Below are positions 43,756 to 52,497 of a stretch of DNA of 63,175 bases, piece by piece. Location: assembly GCA_947630485.1 (NCBI GenBank), contig CANRHU010000009.1, forward strand, positions 1 to 63,175, written 5' to 3'. Numbering within the stretch: position 1 is the stretch's first letter; each line of letters begins with the position of its first letter. A program made the translations under genes and the position numbers. The notes under the pieces are model-generated. The model ran no database searches. It was not told where the DNA came from and worked only from the letters and a program-made list of their open reading frames with translations. Origin of the DNA: an uncultured Lachnospiraceae bacterium. GTDB taxonomy: Bacteria > Bacillota > Clostridia > Lachnospirales > Lachnospiraceae.

Positions 43756-44460
43756 TCAGTTCTGCGCCCGGAAATAGTAACCTACGCCCCATTTTGTATG
43801 GACAAACTGGGGGGCGCTGGGGCTGGGCTCGATCTTCTCGCGCAGACGCCTCACATGAACGTCCACGGTGCGCACGTCTCCGGAATCCAGCGCCTTATTG
43901 CCCCAGACATAACCCAAAAGCGATTCCCTGCTGTAGACTTTGTTCGGATTGCAGACCAGAAGCTCTAAAAGATCGAACTCCTTGGCCGTCAGGTTGATCT
44001 CCTTCTCGCCGACGAACACACGGCGGCTGTCCCGGTCCAGCGTGAGCGTACCGGCCGTAACCACGCGCCGCTCCACTTCCTTGGGCTGGCGGGCCTTCTT
44101 GGCGTTGCGGCGCAGGATGGCCTTAATGCGGGCCTTCACCTCCAGAATATTAAACGGCTTCGTCACATAATCGTCCGCCCCGTATTCCAGACCCAGGATT
44201 TTATCCATATCGCCGCCCTTGGCGGTCAGCATGATAATCGGAACCTCGGAAAATTCCCTGATCGACTGGCAGACCTCATAACCGTCCGCCTTCGGAAGCA
44301 TCACGTCAAGAAGAATCACGTCGTATTCCTTCTCCCTGACCATATTCACCGCTTCCTCCCCGTCATAGGCGCAGTCCACCTCCATGCCGTCCTGTTCCAG
44401 GCTGAAGCGGATCCCCTTCACAATCAGTTTCTCATCGTCTACCACCAGAACCTTCGCCAT
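43756..44460 (-). CDS. OmpR/PhoB-family response regulator
   Basis: 234 residues from ATG 44460 (GGAGAGG upstream). Receiver domain (1-115) with the acidic pair at VVDDE, phosphoacceptor Asp52 in ILLDVMLP, Thr in MLTAKGG and Lys in VTKPF. Winged-helix output domain (135-232) with RTVDVHVRRLREKIE and the C-terminal TKWGVGYYF. Close in style to WalR/PhoP-type regulators. No kinase gene is adjacent; it follows the ComEA-like gene by 16 bp and is probably co-transcribed with it. Confidence 0.93.
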   Translation of the reverse strand: MAKVLVVDDEKLIVKGIRFSLEQDGMEVDCAYDGEEAVNMVREKEYDVILLDVMLPKADGYEVCQSIREFSEVPIIMLTAKGGDMDKILGLEYGADDYVTKPFNILEVKARIKAILRRNAKKARQPKEVERRVVTAGTLTLDRDSRRVFVGEKEINLTAKEFDLLELLVCNPNKVYSRESLLGYVWGNKALDSGDVRTVDVHVRRLREKIEPSPSAPQFVHTKWGVGYYFRAQN

Positions 44461-44476
44461 CTTGCACCTCTCCGTC

Positions 44477-45247
44477 TTATACAGTAATATCGTCCTTGAT
44501 CTTATCAAATGCCGCTTCCTTGATACCGGACACCTTCATGATATCCTCAATCGTCTGAAACGGCCCGCTCTCCTCCCGATAGCGGATAATGTCCTCTGCC
44601 CTGGCCTCGCCGATCCCCTTAAGCGTCATCAGCATCTCCTTGTCCGCGGTATTGATATTCACCTTACCGCTGTCCGCCGATGCCTCCGGGGGCAATGCCG
44701 CGCCGGAATCCGCAAACACGCTGTAACCGCCTGCCGCGTCAAGCTCCGCCTCTGACGGCACCACGATCTTCATGCCGTCCGTAATCACCTGGGCCAGGTT
44801 CAGCCACGATGACGCCGCGGCCTCCGTAAAGCCTCCCGCCATCTCCACTGCCTCAAAAATCCTGCTGCCTTCCGGAAGCTTATACACCCCCGGACTGACA
44901 ACCTCGCCGCAAATATGTACATAGCAGGAAGCCTCCGCCGCCTGCTCCTCTCCGCCCGCTTCGGGCGCGCGCAAATCGCCGCCTCCTGTCACGGCAGCGT
45001 CTCCCATCTCCGCCGAAGCGCTCTTTGCGTCAACAGAACCGCCGGTATCCCCTGCCTGCTCACTCCCTGCTGAGGCCGACGCAAGATTCAGCTCAGCACT
45101 TAAGTCCGACGCGGCATCCGCCGCAAGAACGAGCGTCTGATCCCCGGAAGCATCCGGCCGGTCTCTCATCCCCCCGCAGCTGTAACATACGCCTGCAGCC
45201 AACACGCATATGACCGCCGCGGCTCGTCTGATTATCTGTTTCTTCAT
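44477..45247 (-). CDS. ComEA-like DNA-binding protein (SLBB plus helix-hairpin-helix)
   Basis: 256 residues. A membrane or lipid anchor at the N-terminus (AAAVICVLAAGVCYSCGG, with a possible lipobox), a low-complexity Ala/Ser/Asp/Gly linker to about residue 105, an SLBB domain (CYVHICGEVVSPGVYKLP) and a C-terminal helix-hairpin-helix domain (VNINTADKEMLMTLKGIGEARAEDIIRYRE). This is the plan of ComEA, the DNA receptor of competence systems. No other com genes are in the window. Ribosome site GAGGAGGAG. Confidence 0.9.
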   Translation of the reverse strand: MKKQIIRRAAAVICVLAAGVCYSCGGMRDRPDASGDQTLVLAADAASDLSAELNLASASAGSEQAGDTGGSVDAKSASAEMGDAAVTGGGDLRAPEAGGEEQAAEASCYVHICGEVVSPGVYKLPEGSRIFEAVEMAGGFTEAAASSWLNLAQVITDGMKIVVPSEAELDAAGGYSVFADSGAALPPEASADSGKVNINTADKEMLMTLKGIGEARAEDIIRYREESGPFQTIEDIMKVSGIKEAAFDKIKDDITV

Positions 45248-45297
45248 GGTACTCCTCCTCTCAATAAAAAAGGAGCGCCATCTTCCGTCTACTTATT

Positions 45298-45326
45298 ATT
45301 CTACCTAAATCAACTGGCAAATACAA
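45298..45326 (-). promoter_or_regulatory. Possible promoter of the comEA-like operon
   Basis: Minus strand: TTGTAT (45326-45321), 17 bp, TAGAAT (45303-45298). Each box has one or two mismatches. Confidence 0.45.
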
Positions 45327-45364
45327 GCAGAATTTCTCTTAAGAATGTCTTAATTACCGTCCGG

Positions 45365-45793
45365 TCAGTACTGAAAAATCACGATCCCGGCAATCGCCGC
45401 CAGAGCGCCGATTACCTTCTTCCACTCAAAGCCCGCCTTCTCCACGCCGAACAGTCCGAACAGCTCGATGCCGTAGGCTACAAGAATCTGCGCTACCACA
45501 ATCAGAAGCGCCGATCTAGCCGGTCCGAGACTGGCCACGCTTTTAATCACCGTATAGGTGATGAACGCGCCGATTACGCCGCCCGCCAGCATATACAGGG
45601 GGCGCACCTGCATCAGCCCGCTGATTTCCTCCCTTCCCGTAAACATCCATAGGACGACGCAGGTCAGAAAAGCCGTCAGCTGCACCCAGCCCGCGGAAAC
45701 CCAGATACCGGTCTGCTCCGTCACCTGCGTGTTGAATACTCCCTGTATACTCATCAGCGCGCCCGAAAGAAGCGCGATTACAATACCCCACAT
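45365..45793 (-). CDS. DUF606/YdcZ-type small DMT-family transporter
   Basis: 142 residues from ATG 45793, with GGAGG 9 nt upstream; an ATG two codons earlier has only 3 nt spacing. Five hydrophobic spans (IVIALLSGALMSIQGVFN; LTAFLTCVVLWMFTG; YMLAGGVIGAFITYTVIKS; ALLIVVAQILVAYGIELFGLF; VIGALAAIAGIVIFQ). The motif SIQGVFNTQ is the family start. Members often work as pairs; only one is present here. Substrate unknown. Confidence 0.87.
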   Translation of the reverse strand: MWGIVIALLSGALMSIQGVFNTQVTEQTGIWVSAGWVQLTAFLTCVVLWMFTGREEISGLMQVRPLYMLAGGVIGAFITYTVIKSVASLGPARSALLIVVAQILVAYGIELFGLFGVEKAGFEWKKVIGALAAIAGIVIFQY

Positions 45794-45970
45794 ATGCATG
45801 TCCCTCCTGCTGTTTCTGTCACCGTGTTCTGCTGCCATGTTCTGTCATCTTGTTCCGTCAGCGCGTTCTGCCATTGTGTCATCAGCCTGAAAAATGCCCG
45901 CCGCCTCACAAAAAGTCTTTCCGGGAACCGATATCATTTCATAGACTGCCCCGGAAAGCGAAATCGTATG

Positions 45971-46060
45971 CATGGAAATACCGAAAGCGTGTCGCCGGCA
46001 TTCTTTCCGCATGGAAATGCAGAAAGCGTGTCGCCGGCGCTCTTTCTGCATGGAAATACG
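45971..46060. repeat. Tandem 39-bp repeat, dispersed family copy C
   Basis: Two full units (45971-46009 and 46010-46048) and a partial third, opening CATGGAAAT and carrying GCGTGTCGCCGGC. In unit 2, GCAGAAAG pairs with CTTTCTGC to form a hairpin. It lies in the 530-bp gap upstream of the thiamine transporter, ending 10 bp before its promoter. Related to the elements at 39714, 43614 and 60992. Confidence 0.8.
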
Positions 46061-46070
46061 AAAACTCCGC

Positions 46071-46099
46071 TTGACAATTCTACCCGCCCGCGCTATACT
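46071..46099 (+). promoter_or_regulatory. Promoter of the TPP riboswitch-thiT unit
   Basis: TTGACA (46071-46076), 17 bp, TATACT (46094-46099). Strong consensus match; transcript start expected near 46106, about 20 nt before the riboswitch. Confidence 0.85.
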
Positions 46100-46125
46100 T
46101 CCTATCGTAACAAAATTATACAGAC

Positions 46126-46210
46126 ACGCTAGGGGAGCCACCAAGGCTGAGAACGGCGCGAGCCGGACCCTCATTACTTGAACCGGATAATGCCGGCGGA
46201 AGGAAGCAGA
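46126..46210 (+). ncRNA. TPP riboswitch (THI element)
   Basis: Thiamine pyrophosphate aptamer with conserved blocks AGGGGAGCC (46131-46139), GGCTGAGA (46145-46152), GGACCCT, TTGAACCGGATAATGCCG (from 46179) and the closing GCGGAAGGAAGC. The P3 arm is GGCGCGAGCC. It sits in the leader of the thiamine transporter gene, where TPP binding should lower expression. Confidence 0.95.
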
Positions 46211-46294
46211 ACATACTTTCCTCTGCATGGCGGGTTCTGTACCTGCCATCCGAGTCATTTAGGAAAGATTGCCTTCATACTTCATCCGTAATCC

Positions 46295-46316
46295 CCTCCT
46301 GTGCATGCAAAGGAGG
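46295..46316 (+). promoter_or_regulatory. Shine-Dalgarno sequestering hairpin of the thiT leader
   Basis: CCTCCT (46295-46300) can pair perfectly with the ribosome site AGGAGG (46311-46316) over a loop containing TGCATGCA. The ATG follows 7 nt later. No U-run terminator is seen between aptamer and gene, so control is likely at translation. An upstream hairpin GGCGGGT/ACCTGCC (about 46229-46247) may be an alternative structure. Confidence 0.6.
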
Positions 46317-46323
46317 TATTTTT

Positions 46324-46983
46324 ATGTCTATCGTTACACCTGACGGGGGTCTTACGACCCTCGGCTACGTCCTGTGCGCCATCTGCGCAATTATTCTCGT
46401 CATCGCCGCAGGATTCCTGCGCGAAAAGACGCCTTCCGCGAAACAGATGTCCGCGAAACAGCTGGCCTTCTGCGCGGCCGCCATGGCCCTGGCCTTCGTC
46501 ACATCCTTCATCAAGGTCTTCTCGCTGCCTTACGGCGGGTCGGTGACGCTGTTCTCCATGCTGTTTATCTGCCTGATCGGCTACTGGTATGGAATCGGAA
46601 CCGGAATTATGACGGGCCTTGCCTACGGAATCCTCCAGTTTCTGCAGGAGCCGTATGTACTCTCTCTGTTCCAGGTCTGCTGCGACTACGTCTTGGCTTT
46701 CGCGGCCCTGGGTCTGGCAGGAGCGTTTAAGAATTCCAAGAACGGCCTGGTGAAGGGCTACATCCTCGGTATCCTGATCCGCGGCGCGTTCCACGCCCTG
46801 GGCGGTTATCTCTACTGGATGGACTACATGCCGGACAACTTCCCGGCGTCGCTTTCTTCCCTCTACCCGATTATCTATAACTATTCCTACATACTGGCTG
46901 AGGGAGTCATCACCGTGATCGTAATCTCCCTTCCGCCTGTGGCCAAGGCACTGGCGACAGTCAAGAAGATGGCGACAGAATAA
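46324..46983 (+). CDS. thiT: Energy-coupled thiamine transporter ThiT (ECF S component)
   Basis: 219-residue membrane protein that binds thiamine as the S component of an ECF transporter. Six family spans are preceded by an extra N-terminal span (LCAICAIILVIAAGFL) not usual in ThiT. Conserved thiamine-site region FHALGGYLYWMDYMP and the C-terminal YNYSYILAEGVI are present. Expressed under the TPP riboswitch 114 bp upstream, which supports the thiamine call. ECF ATPases and EcfT must be encoded elsewhere. Followed by a terminator at 47056-47101. Confidence 0.93.
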   Translation: MSIVTPDGGLTTLGYVLCAICAIILVIAAGFLREKTPSAKQMSAKQLAFCAAAMALAFVTSFIKVFSLPYGGSVTLFSMLFICLIGYWYGIGTGIMTGLAYGILQFLQEPYVLSLFQVCCDYVLAFAALGLAGAFKNSKNGLVKGYILGILIRGAFHALGGYLYWMDYMPDNFPASLSSLYPIIYNYSYILAEGVITVIVISLPPVAKALATVKKMATE

Positions 46984-47055
46984 TGCCCCGGCGTTTGCAG
47001 GAACGATTGAGGCCTGAAAAATAATATTTCAGCCGCGGCACCGGGCAGACAAAAA

Positions 47056-47101
47056 CACGAAGTATGGAGAATCGTCTCTGTACTTCGTGCTTTTCTTTTA
47101 T
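47056..47101. terminator. Bidirectional terminator between thiT and folD
   Basis: CACGAAGTA (47056-47064) pairs with TACTTCGTG (47081-47089). The plus strand follows with CTTTTCTTTT and the minus strand with TTTTTG, so it can stop both convergent genes. Confidence 0.88.
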
Positions 47102-47192
47102 AGCAAGTAAATTATTATGTTTTCCGGCCTTCATCACCACAGGCACCGAATTCCGCCACAGCCGCGCAATCGTCGCCGCATCCGCGCAACCC

Positions 47193-48032
47193 TCACCGCA
47201 TCATCCCGGCCGCCCGCATCAGATGCTTCGCCAGCACCGCGGTGGTCACGGCGCCGACGCCGCCCGGCACAGGCGTAGCCATGGCGGCCTTCCCGCAGAT
47301 CGACTCGAAATCCACATCGCCGCACAATTTTCCGTCCGCGTCCGCATTGATGCCCACGTCGATGACGACGGCGCCGTCTCCCACATAGCCGCCGTCAAGC
47401 ATCCGCGCGCGGCCGGCCGCGGCTACCAGAATCTCAGCCCCGCGGCAGGCGCCCTTCAAATCCGCTGTCTTCGTATGGCATACGGTGACAGTGGCGTTTT
47501 CCCTGAGCATCAGCATCGCCAGGGGCTTTCCCACCACCAGGCTGCGGCCCACGATCGTCACGCGCTTTCCGGTGATCGGAATCCCGTTGGCTTTCAGAAT
47601 CTCCACCACCGCCTCCGCCGTACAGGGAGCGAACCCCGCCGCGTCCCCGGCGAAAACCTTCGCCATATTGACCGGCGAAATGCCGTCCAGATCCTTCGCC
47701 GGGTCGATCATCTGCGCGATGTCCGCCTGGCTGATCTGCTTCGGCAGGGGAAGAAGCAGCAGTATCCCGGCCACATCCGGATCCTCATTGACGGTCCGGA
47801 ACGCTTCCTTAAAATCGCAGTCGGAGATATCTGCCGGATACGCATAGGACTGCGCGCGCAGACCGAATGCCTCCATCTTCTTCCTGGCATTCCGCTCATA
47901 GGACAGATCGTCCGGTTTCTCCCCGACGCGCACGATCGCCAGCTTCGGCGGCTGCCCGGGACAGCCCGCCAGCGCCTCCCGCACCTGCGATTTTATCTTC
48001 GCGGACACATCCGCGCCTTTTAATATCTCCAT
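47193..48032 (-). CDS. folD: Methylenetetrahydrofolate dehydrogenase/cyclohydrolase FolD
   Basis: Bifunctional folate enzyme (NADP-dependent oxidation of 5,10-methylene-THF and hydrolysis of methenyl-THF). 279 residues from ATG 48032, with AAGGA 8-9 nt upstream; readings to 48116 are out of family length. Motifs: DDLSYERNARKK (catalytic Tyr/Lys region, in the clostridial spacing), LLLPLPKQI, DLDGISPVN, the nucleotide loop VGRSLVVGKPLAMLML and TPVPGGVGAVTTAVL. Forms a two-gene unit with the cyclodeaminase gene upstream, 43 bp apart. Confidence 0.96.
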   Translation of the reverse strand: MEILKGADVSAKIKSQVREALAGCPGQPPKLAIVRVGEKPDDLSYERNARKKMEAFGLRAQSYAYPADISDCDFKEAFRTVNEDPDVAGILLLLPLPKQISQADIAQMIDPAKDLDGISPVNMAKVFAGDAAGFAPCTAEAVVEILKANGIPITGKRVTIVGRSLVVGKPLAMLMLRENATVTVCHTKTADLKGACRGAEILVAAAGRARMLDGGYVGDGAVVIDVGINADADGKLCGDVDFESICGKAAMATPVPGGVGAVTTAVLAKHLMRAAGMMR

Positions 48033-48075
48033 ACCGCCGTTCCTTTCATTTACATTTCCTGTCAGGTTCCGTTTC

Positions 48076-48705
48076 TCAATTCTTAAGCCTCTTAAGCACC
48101 TTTCCGTAAATCTCATCCGCCCGCGCCATACCGGACGTCAGCATATGGTAGGCCTCCTCATTGAACTCGTCCGCCTTGTCGCGGTCCTTCATGGATTTGG
48201 TGTTGATATAGACGTTCATCACTGCGCCGGACAGGGCCGTCCGGGCAAACTGCACCGCCACGCCCACATCGCTGACCGCCATAACGCTGCCCTTCTGCTC
48301 CATTTCCTCCAGAATCGCAATCATCTTAAGCGTCGTCTCCATAACGGAGAGCGGAACCAGACTGGCCCGCAGGAGGTTCTCCTCCATCACCGCATCCTTG
48401 TGCGCCCTCTGCTCCTCCGTCTCTGCCGGAAGCCCATAAGCCGCCGCAAGCGGGGCAAACACGACCGCATCCTCGTCCGCCAGCCGCAGAAAATCCGCGC
48501 GAAGCTGCTCAAGCTGTTCCATATACTCCCTTACTTCCCCCTCTGTCTCGGCGTATCTCTTCTTGCCGACCGTCAGATTCCCTACCATCAGACCCAGAGC
48601 GCTCCCCAACGCGCCTGCCAAGGCCGATGCGCCCCCGCCACCAGGCACCGGCTGCTTCGAGGATAACACCTCCAGATACTGTTCCACTGTCTGCTCTTTC
48701 GTCAT
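48076..48705 (-). CDS. fchA: Formimidoyl-THF cyclodeaminase/methenyl-THF cyclohydrolase family (FchA)
   Basis: 209 residues; small helical folate enzyme of the FTCD_C type. Starts with the family pattern EQYLEVLSSKQPVPGGGGASAL, the glycine-rich folate site, and has SVMAVSDVGVAVQFARTALSGAVMNVYIN in the second half. In clostridia it usually stands beside folD, as here, and serves one-carbon or formimino-purine breakdown. Both activities are known in the family and sequence does not choose between them; the purine genes at 53-63 kb make the formimino role attractive. Ribosome site GGAG 9 nt before ATG. Confidence 0.9.
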   Translation of the reverse strand: MTKEQTVEQYLEVLSSKQPVPGGGGASALAGALGSALGLMVGNLTVGKKRYAETEGEVREYMEQLEQLRADFLRLADEDAVVFAPLAAAYGLPAETEEQRAHKDAVMEENLLRASLVPLSVMETTLKMIAILEEMEQKGSVMAVSDVGVAVQFARTALSGAVMNVYINTKSMKDRDKADEFNEEAYHMLTSGMARADEIYGKVLKRLKN

Positions 48706-48777
48706 TCTGTCGTTCTCCTTTTCGTCCCTTCACGCCGCCGACCCATCTCTGACGCTGTCAGCCGGCCGCTCCCGGCG

Positions 48778-50172
48778 TCACTGCTTCGCGCCTGCGGCCG
48801 CCTGCTTCGCCGTCTCGTCAAATTCCTCAAGGGCCTGGGCGGCGTCCATGCCCTCGCCCACCTTCTGCAGCATATGCCACCACGCCGTGCGCACATCCAC
48901 CCAGCCGGGGGTTACCTGATAATAATTGCCCATATATTTCATAAACATGCCATACTCCGTCATCAATTCGTCGTTGGCATAGATATCCGCCACCTCGCGG
49001 ACCGGCCAGTAGGTAGAAGTCTGAACCGCCCTCTTATACTGGGTATCGTCCTCGGTCATGTAGCGGATAAATTCCTTGGCCGCTTCAATCCGGGCCGGAT
49101 CTCCATTGTCAAAAATCCCAAAGCCCCAGATACCGCCCTGCAGCCTGGGCTCCCCGCTCTCTGTCGGGAAAGCCATCGGAAACGCGTCAAAGGTCATATC
49201 CTGGTTATTGATGATCTGTTTGATCTCCATGGAAACATTCCAGCAGAAGGCCATAGCCAGCTCGCCGCTGCCGAAGAGGTCTACCTCGTCGCCCCCTACC
49301 AGATCCGGAGCGAACTCGATCCCGTCCAGATTCTGAAGAAGCGTCAGGGCCTTCGCGTTCTCCTCGCTGTTCACCGTATATTCCGTATGTTCCTCATTGG
49401 TAAAGGTTCCGCCATACAGATTGTTTACCAAGGCCCTCGTTCCCTGGTCGCCGCCCTGTCCGCCGCAGAAGACCACAGCGACCTTCTCCTGCCCGGCCGC
49501 GTAGAGCGCCTCCACCGCCTTCACAAAATCCTCCGTGCTCCAGGTCCGGTTCTCCTCATCAATATATGAAAAGGCTCCCGCCTTCTCAAACATTTCGCGG
49601 TTGATCGCCATGCAGTGGGTCGTCATACAGATGGGAAACTCATAGTAGGTTCCATCGCCGCCGCGGCAGGCTTCCCGAACCTCCGGATAAATCCGGGCCG
49701 CCGTTTCCGATTCCCACAGATCCGAAAGGTCTGCCATCTTTCCCTGGCTGCCCCAGCCCGCCACGAGACGTTCCGGCCCCTCCAGAACCAGATCCGGAAG
49801 CTGACCGGCCGCAATCGCGTCCTCTACCTCCGCATCGCCTGTCTCATAATCCACGCATTTTAACGTCACATGATACTGTGGGTAAGCGCGGTGAAAACCG
49901 GAAAGCAGACTGGAGACGGAGCTCTGGCTGCCCCAGTTTCCCACCGGATAAGTCCATAAGGTCAGCTCCACCGGCTCCGTTTCGCCGTCCCCGTCTTCCG
50001 TTCCGGAGTCATCCGTCAAAGTCCCCTGCCCGTCCATTTTCCCGGCAGCGGCCGCGCCCTCCGATACCGTCTGAGACGTATTTTCAACACGGCCTTTCTC
50101 CCCCGAACATGCCGCGCACACAGCTGCGGCCAGCAGGCCGGCAGCCAGCAGACAGACCCTTCTTGTTTTCAT
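48778..50172 (-). CDS. Extracellular solute-binding lipoprotein linked to a kinase gene
   Basis: 464 residues. Lipobox CAAC (Cys22), acidic linker to about residue 65, then a family 1 solute-binding domain (VELTLWTYPVGNWG; LPDLVLEGPERLVAGWG; INREMFEKAGAF; SGELAMAFCWNVSM; RIEAAKEFIRYMTEDD). No permease genes are next to it; instead it follows a hybrid histidine kinase gene by 36 bp. It may present a ligand to that kinase rather than feed a transporter (inference). Ribosome site GGAG 10 nt before ATG 50172. Confidence 0.92.
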   Translation of the reverse strand: MKTRRVCLLAAGLLAAAVCAACSGEKGRVENTSQTVSEGAAAAGKMDGQGTLTDDSGTEDGDGETEPVELTLWTYPVGNWGSQSSVSSLLSGFHRAYPQYHVTLKCVDYETGDAEVEDAIAAGQLPDLVLEGPERLVAGWGSQGKMADLSDLWESETAARIYPEVREACRGGDGTYYEFPICMTTHCMAINREMFEKAGAFSYIDEENRTWSTEDFVKAVEALYAAGQEKVAVVFCGGQGGDQGTRALVNNLYGGTFTNEEHTEYTVNSEENAKALTLLQNLDGIEFAPDLVGGDEVDLFGSGELAMAFCWNVSMEIKQIINNQDMTFDAFPMAFPTESGEPRLQGGIWGFGIFDNGDPARIEAAKEFIRYMTEDDTQYKRAVQTSTYWPVREVADIYANDELMTEYGMFMKYMGNYYQVTPGWVDVRTAWWHMLQKVGEGMDAAQALEEFDETAKQAAAGAKQ

Positions 50173-50208
50173 TAAACGTCATCTCCTCATAGTTCTTGTC
50201 TTTCCGCT

Positions 50209-52356
50209 TTACAGGTATTTCCGCAAAACCTTTGTAACTTCTTTTATATCGATCGGCTTCGCGACATGGGCGTTCATTCCGCTCTCCATGCATCTGCGGA
50301 TGTCCTCCTCGAAGGCGTCCGCGCTCATGGCGATGATCGGAAGCGAAGCGTCCTCCCGGTCAAGCGCCCGTATTGCCCTCGTAGCCTCGTAGCCGTTCAT
50401 CCTCGGCATACGGATATCCATGAGAACCGCGTCATAATATCCAACCGGCGAGGACTGGAACATATCCACGCACATCTGGCCGTCCTCCGCCCATTCCAGC
50501 AAAAATCCCTGGCAGGACAGAAGCTCCTGCGCAATCTCCCAGTTCAGTTCATTATCCTCTGCCAGCAGAATCCGTTTGTCTTCCAGCTCCCGGCTGTTTT
50601 CCGTCTCGGGCTCTTCCTGAATCTCAACCTGCGGCTCCTCCGCCTTCTGCAGATCCAGCGTTACATGGAACTCGGTTCCCTCGCCCACCTCGCTCGCCAC
50701 CTCGATATCGCCGCCCATCGCGTCCACGATATATTTGGTGATGGCCATACCAAGGCCTGCCCCTTCCGTCTTCTGGACGCGGGCATTGTCCTCGCGCATG
50801 AATGATTCAAAGACCCTGGCCTGGAACTCCTTCGACATACCGATGCCGGTATCCTTCACATACAAATGAAGGCGCACATAACCCTCCCCCTTGGGGGAAG
50901 CCTCCTCGGCAAGCCTCAGCTGAATCGAGCCGCCGTCCGGCGTGAATTTCACCGCGTTGCCAAGCAGATTCAGAAGAACCTGGTTCAGCCGCACGCTGTC
51001 GCTCATTACATAGCCCGCGTACAGATTGTCGGCGAGCACCTCAAAGGTCTGCTTCTTCACATTCACCTGCGGCTGCACAATATTGGTAATGCCGTCCAGC
51101 ATCTCTTTCAGGGACACCGGCTCGCTCGCGAGCGTCATCTTGCCGCTCTCAATCTTGGACATATCAAGGATATCGTTGATCAGGCCAAGCAAATGTTTGC
51201 TGGAAAGGGAGATCTTTGTCAGGCAGTTCGCGACATGCTCCGGATCATCCAGGTTCGCCATGGCTACCGCCGTCATGCCGACGATGCCGTTCATCGGCGT
51301 TCGGATGTCGTGGCTCATGTTGGAGAGGAATTCGCTCTTGGCCTTATTCGCCTGCTCCGCCGCCTGCCTGGCCTGCTCCTTCTCCTTCATCTGCTGATGC
51401 ATCAGATAATAGTAATACGAGAACAGAAGAAGCATCGCGACCAGCAGAACCATACAGCTGGTTCTGGCAATGCGTCCCCAAACGCTGCCAAGGCTGTTGA
51501 CCGCCTCATCCAGCGCGCCATACGGCAAAAACAGCATCAGATACCACTCGGAATAGGCAAGCGGGCTGCAGTACAGATACCGGCGCTCCCCATCGAGCAC
51601 AAATTCCGTAGCGTAATTCGCGCCTGCCTCCATAGCCGCGTCAAGCTGGGCCAGATACTCGTCGGCCGTTTTGCCCCCGATGCTCTCATAGCGGTTCCTC
51701 ACCCGCTCGAAATAGGTCTCATCCTCTACTCCGTCGTTTTTCAGAATGAAGCTTCCGTCCTTCCGGATGATAAAATAATAAAGTCTGGTGTTGCCGGAGC
51801 CAAAGGAAAGGGTCTCGCTGATATAAGAAACCGGAAGCGCCGCCACCAGGGCAATGCTCTTCTCGCCGTTCTCCATGGTGTAACCGGCCGGGATTCCCAT
51901 AATCAGTACTTCTTCGCCGGTACTGTCATAGCCCACAGCCATCTTTTCCTCGCCGTTTTGGAGAGATTTAAAAAATCCGTCCTTGCCCGACACCTCTACC
52001 AGATCGCCGTACAGCATGTCGAAGCTTCCGTCCGCCCCATAAAAGGCCAGGTGATCGAAGCCTCTGGCCCTGGCGTGGTAGCTTAAGGATACCCGGATCG
52101 AACGGTCGCTGGCGCTGCTCTCAGGGGAAACGGAATCCACCAGCGCTGATACCTGGGACAGCCGCAGCTCGACGGTCGTCTGAAAATGGGCCGCCGCCCG
52201 CTCGCTCAAACCCGACATGTAAATCTCACCGATCTCGCTGATCGTCTCGGCGCTCTTTTGGTTCATGTAATTCGTCTGATAAGCAAAAATAAACACGCAG
52301 AGTACGGCCACCAGTATAATGCTGACAATCAGGAATCTGGCTGTCTTTCTGTTCAT
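50209..52356 (-). CDS. Hybrid sensor histidine kinase with extracellular sensor domain
   Basis: 715 residues, same plan as the kinase at 31610-33823. First span near 7-25 (FLIVSIILVAVLCVFIFAYQ), an extracytoplasmic Cache-like region of about 260 residues (HLAFYGADGSFDMLYGD; YFIIRKDGSFILKND), second span (TSCMVLLVAMLLLFSYYYYL), HisKA with His349 (MSHDIRTPMNG), HATPase boxes (NLLGNAVKFT, DTGIGM, EGAGLGMAITK) and a receiver with Asp647 (AVLMDIRMPRMNG). No output domain. First gene of a unit with the solute-binding lipoprotein. Confidence 0.93.
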   Translation of the reverse strand: MNRKTARFLIVSIILVAVLCVFIFAYQTNYMNQKSAETISEIGEIYMSGLSERAAAHFQTTVELRLSQVSALVDSVSPESSASDRSIRVSLSYHARARGFDHLAFYGADGSFDMLYGDLVEVSGKDGFFKSLQNGEEKMAVGYDSTGEEVLIMGIPAGYTMENGEKSIALVAALPVSYISETLSFGSGNTRLYYFIIRKDGSFILKNDGVEDETYFERVRNRYESIGGKTADEYLAQLDAAMEAGANYATEFVLDGERRYLYCSPLAYSEWYLMLFLPYGALDEAVNSLGSVWGRIARTSCMVLLVAMLLLFSYYYYLMHQQMKEKEQARQAAEQANKAKSEFLSNMSHDIRTPMNGIVGMTAVAMANLDDPEHVANCLTKISLSSKHLLGLINDILDMSKIESGKMTLASEPVSLKEMLDGITNIVQPQVNVKKQTFEVLADNLYAGYVMSDSVRLNQVLLNLLGNAVKFTPDGGSIQLRLAEEASPKGEGYVRLHLYVKDTGIGMSKEFQARVFESFMREDNARVQKTEGAGLGMAITKYIVDAMGGDIEVASEVGEGTEFHVTLDLQKAEEPQVEIQEEPETENSRELEDKRILLAEDNELNWEIAQELLSCQGFLLEWAEDGQMCVDMFQSSPVGYYDAVLMDIRMPRMNGYEATRAIRALDREDASLPIIAMSADAFEEDIRRCMESGMNAHVAKPIDIKEVTKVLRKYL

Positions 52357-52442
52357 CCGGAGTGTCCTCCATGTCTGTATTCTCTGAATCGCAAATCCCG
52401 TACAACGCTCCCCCGGGGATGCGGCAGGAGAAAATCAAAAGT

Positions 52443-52451
52443 ATTATAGCA
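52443..52451 (-). promoter_or_regulatory. Extended -10 promoter of the kinase gene
   Basis: Minus strand TGCTATAAT (52451-52443), a perfect extended -10. A TATACT 18 bp upstream is the only -35 candidate and is poor. Confidence 0.5.
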
Positions 52452-52497
52452 CGGTTCGGAAAAAAAGTATAGTGCCGGCAGAAGCAGAATATCGTTC

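Noticed and set aside
43580..43792. Longer 230-residue reading of RlmH
   Set aside because: RlmH is about 159 residues; the TTG at 43579 has a good ribosome site and the added part is repeat DNA overlapping the regulator gene.
45971..46060. CRISPR array from the 39-bp repeats
   Set aside because: Units are directly abutting without spacers, and no cas gene is present.
45845..46258. 137-codon minus-strand frame with repeated ISM-KE-RRHAF peptides
   Set aside because: It is just the 39-bp repeats and the riboswitch read in a frame; no ribosome site.
46282..46794. 170-codon frame antisense to thiT
   Set aside because: Overlaps the transporter gene whose riboswitch and motifs are clear.
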